The notes below the pieces were generated by a model. That model was not told the origin of the DNA. It worked only from the letters and a program-made list of their open reading frames with translations, and made no database searches. From Cytobacillus firmus DS1 (GTDB lineage Bacteria > Bacillota > Bacilli > Bacillales > Cytobacillaceae), in NCBI RefSeq assembly GCF_000565285.1, contig NZ_APVL01000012.1:80356-144355 (forward strand): a stretch of DNA of 64,000 nt, in the 5' to 3' direction. Positions within the stretch are counted from its first letter, which is position 1, and every line of letters starts with the position of its first letter. The translations under genes were made by a program, and so were the position numbers. Positions 26,521-34,356 of this stretch are shown here, piece by piece.

Positions 26521-27621
26521 CTATCCTCTTGCAAACTTATTTGTGCCATCTAGCGAATGTAAAATGCTTACAAGTAAATCTGTTAACTGATCTACATCTT
26601 TTAAGTTTATTGCTTCTATTGGAGAGTGAGAATAGCGGGCTGGATAACCCAAGTCTACGATTGGAAACCCATCATTCTCCAGTTGACTGAATGATGCATC
26701 TGTAAGTATCCCCATGCAAACTGCTGGCTGAAGTGGCATGCTCATTTCATTTGCTATATTTTTTATATACTTTACAAATTTTGGATTAGGAATTACTCCA
26801 CCTAATGTGCCTCGTCCATGGAAAGTATATAACCCAATAGTCGGCCCTCCTCCCAGCTGAACATTTCCCTCATTTCCTAAATCCGGGGTGTCTGTTGCAA
26901 TAGAGATATCCAATGTAATTCCGATATCAGGTTTTATTTTCCTTATAGCCGGAAGCACCCCCCTCAAATTAAATTCTTCCTGCACTGAAAACACCAGGTA
27001 AACTTCGCAAGGAAACTCTTTATCTTTCATACGATCTGCCAATTCAAGCAATGATAAACACCCTGCCCGGTTATCGAGAGAATTACTAAAAACCAAAGTT
27101 TCATTATTAAAAAATTGTCTTGCGTAAGCTACAGGCGTACCAATATCAATTCCTGCCTGCAATGCTTCACTGCTTGATTGGAACCCAAAATCAGCATATA
27201 TTTCATTTACAGGCAAAACACGGTATTTTTCATCATGCTTTGTCACATGATGAGATTTTGCTCCGATGACCCCCTGCCAGGTTTTATTCTCTGTCTCTAT
27301 AATAATAGGTGTACCTGCCAGACTTTTCTCAGGAATACCCCCTAATCGCTCAAGCCGGAGATAACCATTTTTTTCTATTTTTTTCACAACAAGCCCTAAT
27401 TCATCCATATGGGCGAAGACCAGAACTTTAAATGGATTGTTATCCTCTGACCTGTTCATCTGGACAATTACGTTTCCTAGTGGATCAATGCTTAATTCCT
27501 CTGCTAAAGGAGCCAATTTCTCAGATACATAGTTGATCATTGAATCTTCATAACCCGACAGAGCAATAATTGATGTTAATTCTTTTAGTCTTTCTATCAT
27601 ATCTTCAAGTCTTTGTTCCAT
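26521..27621 (-). CDS. sgcX: M42 family metallo-aminopeptidase-like protein (SgcX-like)
   Basis: A 366-residue cytoplasmic protein; AAAGGAGG precedes the ATG. The two-metal site of M42 enzymes is complete: FAHMDE with His71 and Asp73, SLDNRAG with Asp183, VQEEF with Glu215 and Glu216, Asp238, and RYSHSPIE with His332. M42 members cut N-terminal residues from peptides, and some were called endoglucanases. In the E. coli sgc operon the M42 member is SgcX. Here it lies between the FGGY kinase and SgcQ genes, so a sugar or glycoconjugate substrate is possible. Confidence 0.88.
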   Translation of the reverse strand: MEQRLEDMIERLKELTSIIALSGYEDSMINYVSEKLAPLAEELSIDPLGNVIVQMNRSEDNNPFKVLVFAHMDELGLVVKKIEKNGYLRLERLGGIPEKSLAGTPIIIETENKTWQGVIGAKSHHVTKHDEKYRVLPVNEIYADFGFQSSSEALQAGIDIGTPVAYARQFFNNETLVFSNSLDNRAGCLSLLELADRMKDKEFPCEVYLVFSVQEEFNLRGVLPAIRKIKPDIGITLDISIATDTPDLGNEGNVQLGGGPTIGLYTFHGRGTLGGVIPNPKFVKYIKNIANEMSMPLQPAVCMGILTDASFSQLENDGFPIVDLGYPARYSHSPIEAINLKDVDQLTDLLVSILHSLDGTNKFARG

Positions 27622-27642
27622 TATTCAACCTCCTTTTTCAAG

Positions 27643-29178
27643 TTACAAAATGTCCATGAGATCCCTAGTCTGCTCATATAGTTTCCTATATAATTTGTAA
27701 GTACCTTCAAGAACCTGTTCTTTATCTGGCTCTGGCCTAACCTCGTAATCTGCTGACACCCATTTTTCCATTTCTTCTATTCTTTCATTCCAGCCTAATG
27801 CAAGCGAGCATAAAAAGGCATTTCCATAAGCAGCCCCAATCGAAACTTTCGGCACAATCTGAGTTAATCCACAAATATTGCTTACACACTGAAGCCAAAG
27901 CTTATTCTTTGTTCCCCCGCCAACTGCGAATATACGGTTTATTTTAAATCCGCTTCTTAACATTTCATCAAGATTATGCCTAATAGAACAAGCTACTCCT
28001 TCTAAAATGGATCGGTACATATCCCCTTTTGAATGCTGAAGAGTTAAGCCGAAAAATACACCTTTGGCATTTGAATGATGAATAGGTGTGCGCTCGCCGC
28101 TGAAATACGGCAGAGTTATAAGGCCATTTGATCCAACAGGACTTTTAGCTGCCAGTTCTGTAAAATACCGATAACTTTCACTTATACTCATAGCTGATTG
28201 TTCATTAAAATTCACTCCACTTTCGTCTCTCCATTGATCAATAAACCAGCGGGTAAGGGAACCTGCAGTTGCCGTGCCTCCTGTTAGGGTACTTAACTTT
28301 GGAACTGCATGTAAATTTGGCCAGAGTTTTTCTGATTGAGCTAATAAGCCTGTAACAAGAATAAAGAAAGTGGAACTCCCATACATAAGCATCAAATCAC
28401 CTTCTTCTACCGCTCCTGCACTAATAGATTCTGATAAAGCATCCGCTGTTCCGGCGATAACCTTCGTTCCGGCTTGCAGCCCCGTAATATTGGCAGCTTC
28501 CCTCGTAACCTCCCCCACAATATCACAGCTCCAAGCTAATCTAGGCAGTTTATCCCTTTCAGTAATGTGCAGAAGCATTTCTTCATTCCAGTCTTTTTTA
28601 TGGATATCATAAAGAGGTGAATAAGATACGGCGGTATAATGATCTATTGTTTTTTCCCCAGTTAGTTTATATACAATGAACCCTGAACCGCAAAGAAATG
28701 TCCGGGTATTTTTATAGACTTCCGGCTCATTCTCCTTTATCCACAATATCTTCGGCCCTGCTGATTGAGAAGAGAGACTATGGCCAGTGATACTATGAAT
28801 TTTGTCTTTCCCAATTCGCTCATTTAAATGAAGTATTTGCTGCCCAGCCCTTGTATCCACTCCGTAAAGAATTGACTTCCTTAAAGGATTCCCTTCTGAA
28901 TCCACAGGTACAACGGCTGGAGCAATAGAACTTATTCCTACTGCCTTAACATCAGAAGCATGTATCCCAAGCTCAATTTCCCCCCTGGTTAGGAGAGTAT
29001 GGCTGATTTCCGCAAACTCCATCCACCAATTTTGATGTGCATCATGTTCTGCCCAGCCCTTGTATGGTATTTCAAGCCGATGAGGTACAGCATAACTAAT
29101 CATTATTTCTCCTGCTTGATTTACAAGAACGCCTTTTGACTCGTAGGTTCCAATGTCAACTCCCATAACGTAGGACAA
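27643..29178 (-). CDS. FGGY-family carbohydrate kinase
   Basis: A 511-residue kinase of the xylulokinase/LsrK type. The N-terminal phosphate-binding motif GVDIGTYESKGVLV, the WAEHDAHQNWW segment (about 42-52), the GVDTRAGQQ region and the C-terminal FAVGGGTKNKLWLQCVSNI motif are present. The start is TTG at 29178, 8 nt after GAGGTGG. It probably phosphorylates the sugar brought in by the ABC importer of the same operon. Xylulose-type, other ketose or AI-2 substrates cannot be separated by sequence reading. Confidence 0.9.
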   Translation of the reverse strand: MSYVMGVDIGTYESKGVLVNQAGEIMISYAVPHRLEIPYKGWAEHDAHQNWWMEFAEISHTLLTRGEIELGIHASDVKAVGISSIAPAVVPVDSEGNPLRKSILYGVDTRAGQQILHLNERIGKDKIHSITGHSLSSQSAGPKILWIKENEPEVYKNTRTFLCGSGFIVYKLTGEKTIDHYTAVSYSPLYDIHKKDWNEEMLLHITERDKLPRLAWSCDIVGEVTREAANITGLQAGTKVIAGTADALSESISAGAVEEGDLMLMYGSSTFFILVTGLLAQSEKLWPNLHAVPKLSTLTGGTATAGSLTRWFIDQWRDESGVNFNEQSAMSISESYRYFTELAAKSPVGSNGLITLPYFSGERTPIHHSNAKGVFFGLTLQHSKGDMYRSILEGVACSIRHNLDEMLRSGFKINRIFAVGGGTKNKLWLQCVSNICGLTQIVPKVSIGAAYGNAFLCSLALGWNERIEEMEKWVSADYEVRPEPDKEQVLEGTYKLYRKLYEQTRDLMDIL

Positions 29179-29201
29179 CCGCTACACCACCTCTTTATAT
29201 A

Positions 29202-29954
29202 TTAGACGAAGGTGACATTCGTGATATTTTTTAAACCAGGATGTAATGGGTGACTTTCTCTTGCATTCGTTACTATTTCATCGATCTGATTAAAATCACA
29301 TAATCTCACTAGCGCCTTTTCCATAAACTTTGAATGATCTACTACAGCAATGACTTTCCTTGACCGTGATATAAAAGCACGTTTAACTTCAGCCTCTTCT
29401 ATACTGTAATCAGTTGGTCCAGATTCAAATTCCATCCCGGCAGCACCGAAGTAATACTTATCAAAGTTAAACTTTTTGACTGTCTCAAGAGCCATACTTC
29501 CAATTAGAGACATCTCATTTTTCCTAATTAAACCGCCAATCATGTAAACCTCAAGACTGCTGCTCCGTGAAAGTATGTTCGCGACTTGCAGGGAAGATGT
29601 AAAAATAGTTATATTTGATCTTTTTAAAAGTTCCTTGGCAATTTCCGCTGTTGTTGTTCCGACATCCAGAGCTATTACTTCCCCTTCTTTTATCTGCTCT
29701 ACCACGTATTTGGCAATTTTTCTTTTCTCTTCGATATGCTTCCTTTGCCTTTGATTATACAAAGGCTCAAACCCAGGTACCTGCAGAGTCGCCTTTCCTC
29801 TTTCACGCACAATTAATCCTTGTTTCTCAAGAAACGACAGATCTCTTCGAATAGTCACTTCAGAAACCTTCAGCTTTAACGCCAAGTCTTCTACATTAAG
29901 TGTAGAAACATCCTCCAGAAGGTTTAAGATTGTTTTATGTCTTCCAATAAGCAT
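29202..29954 (-). CDS. DeoR-family regulator of the minus-strand sugar operon
   Basis: A 250-residue protein. The N-terminal winged helix-turn-helix reads LNVEDLALKLKVSEVTIRRD, followed by the DeoR sensor domain with ALDVGTTTAEIAKELLK and the YYFGAAGMEFESG segment. These domains usually sense a phosphorylated sugar. AAGGAG precedes the ATG. It is the first gene of the operon and is divergent from a second DeoR gene, with GATCA-type repeats between them. It probably represses its own operon, possibly both arms. Confidence 0.92.
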   Translation of the reverse strand: MLIGRHKTILNLLEDVSTLNVEDLALKLKVSEVTIRRDLSFLEKQGLIVRERGKATLQVPGFEPLYNQRQRKHIEEKRKIAKYVVEQIKEGEVIALDVGTTTAEIAKELLKRSNITIFTSSLQVANILSRSSSLEVYMIGGLIRKNEMSLIGSMALETVKKFNFDKYYFGAAGMEFESGPTDYSIEEAEVKRAFISRSRKVIAVVDHSKFMEKALVRLCDFNQIDEIVTNARESHPLHPGLKNITNVTFV

Positions 29955-29989
29955 TTATATCAAACTCCTTGTAGTTAATTTATCACAAA

Positions 29990-30005
29990 TGATCATAAAT
30001 GATCA
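29990..30005. promoter_or_regulatory. TGATCA pair, candidate DeoR operator
   Basis: TGATCA occurs at 29990-29995 and again at 30000-30005, separated by TAAA, a 10-bp period. It lies 36-51 bp upstream of the minus-strand DeoR start, where bound repressor would block its promoter. Confidence 0.65.
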
Positions 30006-30112
30006 ATAATTATCTGAAAATTTTTAAAAAATAATTATTAAACCCTCAAACCGTGTTTAATTGACTCTTTTTTTATAAAAAATAATCATTTTTCTATATT
30101 TAAATATATGAA

Positions 30113-30139
30113 CGATCACAAATGATCATTACTTGATCA
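30113..30139. promoter_or_regulatory. Three phased GATCA boxes, candidate DeoR operator
   Basis: CGATCA (30113), TGATCA (30123) and TGATCA (30134) recur every 10-11 bp, on one face of the helix. It lies about 105 bp upstream of the plus-strand DeoR gene and shares its core with the boxes at 29990-30005. Confidence 0.65.
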
Positions 30140-30244
30140 TTCTGAATTTTAATTATACACAACTTACCTCCTAGATAATTTTCTCATCCCTTATCATTAT
30201 TTATCATTTCGATTCATATGCTTTCATTAGAAGGAGTGAAATTC

Positions 30245-31015
30245 ATGCTTCAAGATGAAAGAACCGAAAGAATCGTTCAATACATCAACAAACAGGGGTT
30301 TGTCAAAACCAATGAACTTATTGATTTATTCAAAGTCTCAAAACCTACTATTATAAGGGACTTATTAAAATTAGAAAAAGACGGTTCCATCATTCGTACT
30401 CACGGAGGAGCCAAAAGTATTCATAAAGGTACGAATTTTGAACCAACACATATGACAAAAGAACAGACCTCCTACTCAGAAAAAGAGAGTATAGCAATAA
30501 AAGCTAAAGAGCTGGTGCAGCCTGGGGAAACAATTCTCCTTGATAGCGGAACAACCACATTAATGTTGGCCAAACAGCTTGTGAACTTTGAGAACATCAC
30601 TGTGATTACTAATGATATAAAAATAGCAATGTGCTTATCCGAGAATGATTCTATTGACTTAGTTGTTCTAGGGGGACAAAGGCGTAAAGGAGTATATAGC
30701 CTAATTGGCCCCTTAACAGAATCCATTCTAAATCAATTACATGTTGATAAGGTATTTCTTGGTGCAGATGCAATCGATTTGCAAAATGGAATTACTAACT
30801 CAAATATCGATGAATCCAATATCAAAAAAACAATGCTTACTATAGGAAATAGCATAATTTTATTAGCTGACAGCAGTAAATTTAATTGTGCTGCTTTCAT
30901 GAAAATTGATGAAGTTTCTGCTGTTCATTTCATTATTACGGATAATGGAATCCATAAAAAGATCTCAGTGAAGCAGTTTAAAGAACAGGGTGTGGAAATT
31001 TTAATAGCGGAATAG
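30245..31015 (+). CDS. DeoR-family regulator of the PTS arm (SgcR-like)
   Basis: About 256 residues from the ATG at 30245, which follows AGAAGGAG by 8 nt; an ATG at 30218 lacks a site. Winged helix: VKTNELIDLFKVSKPTIIRD, then LEKDGSIIRTHGGAKS. Sensor: LLDSGTTTLMLAKQL, LGGQRRKGVYSLIGP and FLGADAIDLQNGITN. It heads the plus-strand PTS operon, and the IIA gene starts 12 nt after it. It is only distantly like the other DeoR protein, so the two arms may respond to different signals. Confidence 0.92.
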   Translation: MLQDERTERIVQYINKQGFVKTNELIDLFKVSKPTIIRDLLKLEKDGSIIRTHGGAKSIHKGTNFEPTHMTKEQTSYSEKESIAIKAKELVQPGETILLDSGTTTLMLAKQLVNFENITVITNDIKIAMCLSENDSIDLVVLGGQRRKGVYSLIGPLTESILNQLHVDKVFLGADAIDLQNGITNSNIDESNIKKTMLTIGNSIILLADSSKFNCAAFMKIDEVSAVHFIITDNGIHKKISVKQFKEQGVEILIAE

Positions 31016-31027
31016 GAGGGAATAATT

Positions 31028-31489
31028 TTGCACCATTCAGATCTAATTAGTCCAGAGTTTATTTTTCTAAATGTTAGTGCTTCTACAGATATGGAGGCAA
31101 TTTCAATTCTCGCTGATTATTTATTCGATAAGAAAGTAGTGAATGTCTCGTTTAAACAAGCTGTTTTACAGAGAGAAGAAACCTCTCCTACCGGCTTACA
31201 AACCAAATCAGCGGGAATCGCCATACCCCATACTGACATTGAACATGTGAACAGGAATATTATTGCTATAGGAGTTCTAAAAGAGCCTGTTTACTTTTGC
31301 AGCATGGAAGATCCCCAAAGAAAGATAGAAACCAATCTTGTATTTATGTTAGCTCTCAAAGATCCCCATGGTCATTTAAATGTATTAAAGGAATTAATGA
31401 TGGTTTTCCAAGATGAAGAAGCACTATCACATTTAACTTCATCCTCTACTCCCGAAGAGCTCTATCGTTATTTAAGAAACAGAAGTTAA
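31028..31489 (+). CDS. PTS IIA component, fructose/galactitol type (SgcA-like)
   Basis: A 153-residue cytoplasmic protein starting with TTG at 31028, 7 nt after AGGAGGG. The phosphorylation site is His68 in GIAIPHTD, and the LALKDPHGHLNVLKELMMVF segment is typical of PTS EIIA domain 2. It receives phosphate from HPr and passes it to the IIB protein encoded next. It corresponds to GatA/SgcA. Confidence 0.9.
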   Translation: MHHSDLISPEFIFLNVSASTDMEAISILADYLFDKKVVNVSFKQAVLQREETSPTGLQTKSAGIAIPHTDIEHVNRNIIAIGVLKEPVYFCSMEDPQRKIETNLVFMLALKDPHGHLNVLKELMMVFQDEEALSHLTSSSTPEELYRYLRNRS

Positions 31490-31626
31490 TGATCTTTAAT
31501 ATTATCGTTCTTAAGATGTGATTCTAATTTAAATTTGGATAATCCCTTATGGGTTATTTATAGATCATCTTTGAGAAAACATAATTGTAATTGCTATAGA
31601 CCTTGTTATTGGGAGGTGATTAATAT

Positions 31627-31905
31627 ATGAAGACAATCATAGTTGCCTGTGGTGCAGGTGTTGCTACTTCAACTCTTATTGTTGATAGACTAAACAGCCT
31701 ATTAAAGAATCATCAAATTCGAGCAAAAATTATCCAATGTAACCTTGGAGAAATTGAAGGTCATACGAAATATGCTGACCTTATTGTCACATCGATGAAA
31801 TTGAATAAAAACTTTGAAATCCCTTCTATTACAGCAGTGTCTTTTATTACCGGAGTTGGGCAAGAGGAAACCGAAAGCTTGATATTGAGTCATTTAAACT
31901 CCTAA
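31627..31905 (+). CDS. PTS IIB component, galactitol type (SgcB-like)
   Basis: A 92-residue protein with the phosphocysteine loop at the N-terminus: VACGAGVATST with Cys8. The length and the TSMKLNKNFEIPSITAVSFITG region fit GatB/SgcB. GGGAGGTGAT precedes the ATG. About 137 bp separate it from the IIA gene, with a small AATCCC/GGGTT hairpin at about 31543-31557. It hands phosphate to the sugar bound by IIC. Confidence 0.9.
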   Translation: MKTIIVACGAGVATSTLIVDRLNSLLKNHQIRAKIIQCNLGEIEGHTKYADLIVTSMKLNKNFEIPSITAVSFITGVGQEETESLILSHLNS

Positions 31906-31930
31906 ATTTTAATAGAAAAGGGGAACTTCT

Positions 31931-33286
31931 ATGGATTTAATTGTTAATCTTTTTGATTACATCAGCAATCTTGGTTCAATTGTTATGATCCCCGTCATGA
32001 TCGCTATTGTTGGGCTTTTATTTAGATTAAGTATATTAAAAGCCATACGCGCAGGAGTCATGGTCGGGATAGGATTCATCGGCTTAAATCTCGTATTAAA
32101 TTTGATTTGGGATTATATTGGGCCTGTCACCACTATTCTTATTGAAAAATTCAACTTAAACCTTTCAGTTGTGGATGCCGGATGGCCAGCAGCAGCAGGG
32201 CTAGCTTTTGCTACCAAAGTCGGAGTAGTCATCATCCCCTTCATTATACTAGTCAACATCCTCATGCTCATCACGAAACAGACAAAAACGGTCAATATTG
32301 ATATATGGAATTACTGGCACTTTGCTTTTACCGGCGGGGTCATTATGACCATATCCGGCAGCTTTTGGTACGGATTACTAGGTGCTGCTGCCCACGCAGT
32401 CATTGCTTTAAAAATTGCTGATATTTCCGCTAAAAGAGTACAAGATGAGCTGGGTCTTCCTGGAGTCTCAATTCCTCAAGGGTTTGCGATCACTACAGTC
32501 CCCATTTATATGCTATTAGACAAAATATACGATAGATTACCCGGATTCAAGAATAGAAGAGTTGATAGCGAAGCCATTAACAAGAAGTTGGGAATTATGG
32601 GCGAACCATTAATGATAGGTCTAGTTCTAGGTATTATCATCGGAATCGCAGTTGGATATGATCTAAAACAAACCGCTGAGCTTGGAATTGCTATGGCAGC
32701 ACTAATGCTCCTATTACCTAGAATGGTTAAAGTCATTATGGAAGGTTTGATTCCGATTTCAGATGGAGCCAAATCCTTCATGCAAAAACGTTTTAAAGGC
32801 TCTGAATTTTATATTGGTTTAGACTCAGCAGTTCTCCTCGGCCATTCAAATACAATCACAGTTGGAATTTTACTAATACCTGTAGCACTTATTCTAGCAA
32901 TGGTACTTCCCTTTAATACTACATTGCCATTCGGCGATTTGGCCGCCACCGCCTTTTTTATAGCAATGGCTACTCCCATTCACAAAGGAGATTTTTTCAG
33001 AACATTAATAAGCGGAACAATCGTGATGGGAGTTGTATTAGCATTCGCCAGTTATTTCGCACCAATTATTACCGAAACAGCTATGAATACTGGATTCCAA
33101 TTCCCAGAAGGTGCTGCTAAAATCACAGCACTTTCAGCAGGCAACTGGATTGCATATGTGATTTTAATGTTTGCAAAGTTAAAGTTTATTGGCGCCATCC
33201 TGATTGTCCTTTTAACAGGAGGAATGCTGTATTTCTTCCGTAAAGGCAAGAATTTAGAGGAAGCACAAGAAGAGGCAGGACAATGA
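31931..33286 (+). CDS. PTS IIC component, galactitol type (SgcC-like)
   Basis: A 451-residue membrane permease with around ten hydrophobic segments, the size of GatC/SgcC. Family stretches include the VDAGWPAAAGLAFATKVG segment, FTGGVIMTISGSFWYGLLG and GLDSAVLLGHSNTITVGI. AAAGGGGA precedes the ATG. It transports and presents the sugar for phosphorylation. Galactitol is the best-known substrate of the family, but the other genes fit sgc rather than gat, so the substrate is unknown. Confidence 0.92.
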   Translation: MDLIVNLFDYISNLGSIVMIPVMIAIVGLLFRLSILKAIRAGVMVGIGFIGLNLVLNLIWDYIGPVTTILIEKFNLNLSVVDAGWPAAAGLAFATKVGVVIIPFIILVNILMLITKQTKTVNIDIWNYWHFAFTGGVIMTISGSFWYGLLGAAAHAVIALKIADISAKRVQDELGLPGVSIPQGFAITTVPIYMLLDKIYDRLPGFKNRRVDSEAINKKLGIMGEPLMIGLVLGIIIGIAVGYDLKQTAELGIAMAALMLLLPRMVKVIMEGLIPISDGAKSFMQKRFKGSEFYIGLDSAVLLGHSNTITVGILLIPVALILAMVLPFNTTLPFGDLAATAFFIAMATPIHKGDFFRTLISGTIVMGVVLAFASYFAPIITETAMNTGFQFPEGAAKITALSAGNWIAYVILMFAKLKFIGAILIVLLTGGMLYFFRKGKNLEEAQEEAGQ

Positions 33287-33328
33287 TGTTGCCACAGCAT
33301 TGATAATAGAGAAAGGATCGTATAAGCA

Positions 33329-33934
33329 TTGCAGAAAAAACAGATGATTATATCTCCATCAATTGCTTCAGCTAATCAGTTGTGTTTGGAAAAGGAAGTA
33401 AAACGCATCGAACACTCTTATCAAGATCTTCATATAGATATTGAAGATGGAAACTTTATCCCTAACATTACTTTTGGCATGAAGACTATTAAATCACTAA
33501 GATCCATAACATCTCTCCCTTTCTCCTTTCACTTAATGGTTAATGATCCTTATAGATATTTAGAAGACATCTTCTCATTAAACCCCAGTATCATTTTTAT
33601 ACACGTTGAGTCAGTTGACTATATGAGCGATATTATCCAGCGTGTCAGGAGAAAGGGTATTAAATGCGGCATTGCATTCAACCCGTCGACATTAGTGAAT
33701 CAGTATAAGTATTTGTTAAATAATGTTGATGGTGTTCTCATAATGACAGCTGAACCTGATGGGAAAGGCCAGATGTTCATCCCTGAAATGGCAGAAAAAA
33801 TTAATACTGTCCGGAGTTTTAACCAGAAAACCGACATTTGGGTGGATGGGGCTATCACTTATGATAAGCTAGACTCTCTTAAAGCAATTGGGGTGAGTCA
33901 CGCTGTTATGGGAAGGCAAATATTTGGAAAGTAA
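33329..33934 (+). CDS. Ribulose-phosphate 3-epimerase family protein (SgcE-like)
   Basis: A 201-residue TIM-barrel enzyme, a little short for Rpe. Metal and catalytic residues are visible: HIDIEDGNFIPN with His35 and Asp37, FSFHLMV with His68, and WVDGAIT with Asp173. The start is TTG at 33329, about 11 nt after AAAGGA, which is a weak placement. It ends the PTS operon and should interconvert 3-epimers of a ketose or hexulose phosphate made from the imported sugar (Rpe, AlsE or SgcE type). Confidence 0.88.
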   Translation: MQKKQMIISPSIASANQLCLEKEVKRIEHSYQDLHIDIEDGNFIPNITFGMKTIKSLRSITSLPFSFHLMVNDPYRYLEDIFSLNPSIIFIHVESVDYMSDIIQRVRRKGIKCGIAFNPSTLVNQYKYLLNNVDGVLIMTAEPDGKGQMFIPEMAEKINTVRSFNQKTDIWVDGAITYDKLDSLKAIGVSHAVMGRQIFGK

Positions 33935-33970
33935 ATTTTGCCTTTTGTATAGATAGGAATCTATTTGAAA

Positions 33971-34004
33971 ACAAGGCAGCTATCCACTTAGATAGCTGCC
34001 TTGT
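33971..34004 (+). terminator. Hairpin terminator of the PTS operon
   Basis: ACAAGGCAGCTATC (33971-33984) pairs perfectly with GATAGCTGCCTTGT (33991-34004), followed by only a short T stretch. Nearly the same stem recurs at 57716-57751. Confidence 0.8.
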
Positions 34005-34023
34005 TGATATAAAGTGTATAGAC

Positions 34024-34050
34024 AACGAGATCATCATTCCACCAATCGAC
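34024..34050 (-). pseudogene. Fragment of a WWDG-family surface protein gene
   Basis: About 26 bp nearly identical to 13598-13623 in the 13429 gene. Read on the minus strand it still encodes VDWWNDDLVV, matching IDWWNDDLVF of that protein. Nothing else of the gene remains. It adjoins the repeated intergenic element at 34055. Confidence 0.5.
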
Positions 34051-34054
34051 AAAT

Positions 34055-34190
34055 TGATGAAAGCACAGGGACAGAATTCTTGTAAATGGAACGGATTCGG
34101 TTCCTCGCAAAAAGAAAAGCCCTGTTAAGATTTCTCTCTACAGAGTTTTACTTCTAAGGAAGCAGCAGAACCGCCCCAATGTTTGTGATA
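34055..34190. repeat. Dispersed intergenic element, copy A
   Basis: About 125 bp closely matching 54007-54142 (copy B). Shared blocks are TGATGAAAGCA, TGGAACGGATTCGGTT, AGAAAAGCCCTG and GGAAGCAGCAGAACCG. It has no coding capacity. In copy B part of the element forms a minus-strand terminator; here that hairpin has decayed. The rest of the spacer 33935-34356 holds the hairpin, the gene fragment and the eps terminator. Confidence 0.7.
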
Positions 34191-34250
34191 TTATATACGA
34201 TTTTTAATTATCAGGGAGATATTTTTTCACTATTTTCAAATTTTCAAGAC

Positions 34251-34290
34251 AAAAAAGAACCCAGCCGAAATATCTGCAGCTGAGCTCTTT
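34251..34290 (-). terminator. Terminator of the exopolysaccharide operon
   Basis: On the minus strand AGAGCTCAGC pairs with GCTGGGTTCT (two G-U pairs), followed by six T residues. It lies about 70 bp after the stop codon of the last operon gene. Confidence 0.8.
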
Positions 34291-34356
34291 ACTTCCCTTT
34301 TTAAAAAACATTACACTTTTTTCCACTTATTCCATTTAACTAGTGAAACGCTATAT

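Larger units (their letters stand above)
29955..30244. other. Divergent regulatory region between two DeoR genes
   Basis: About 290 bp of AT-rich DNA with no gene. It must hold both divergent promoters. The only clear sequence signals are the two clusters of TGATCA-type boxes, one near each gene, described separately. Confidence 0.7.
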
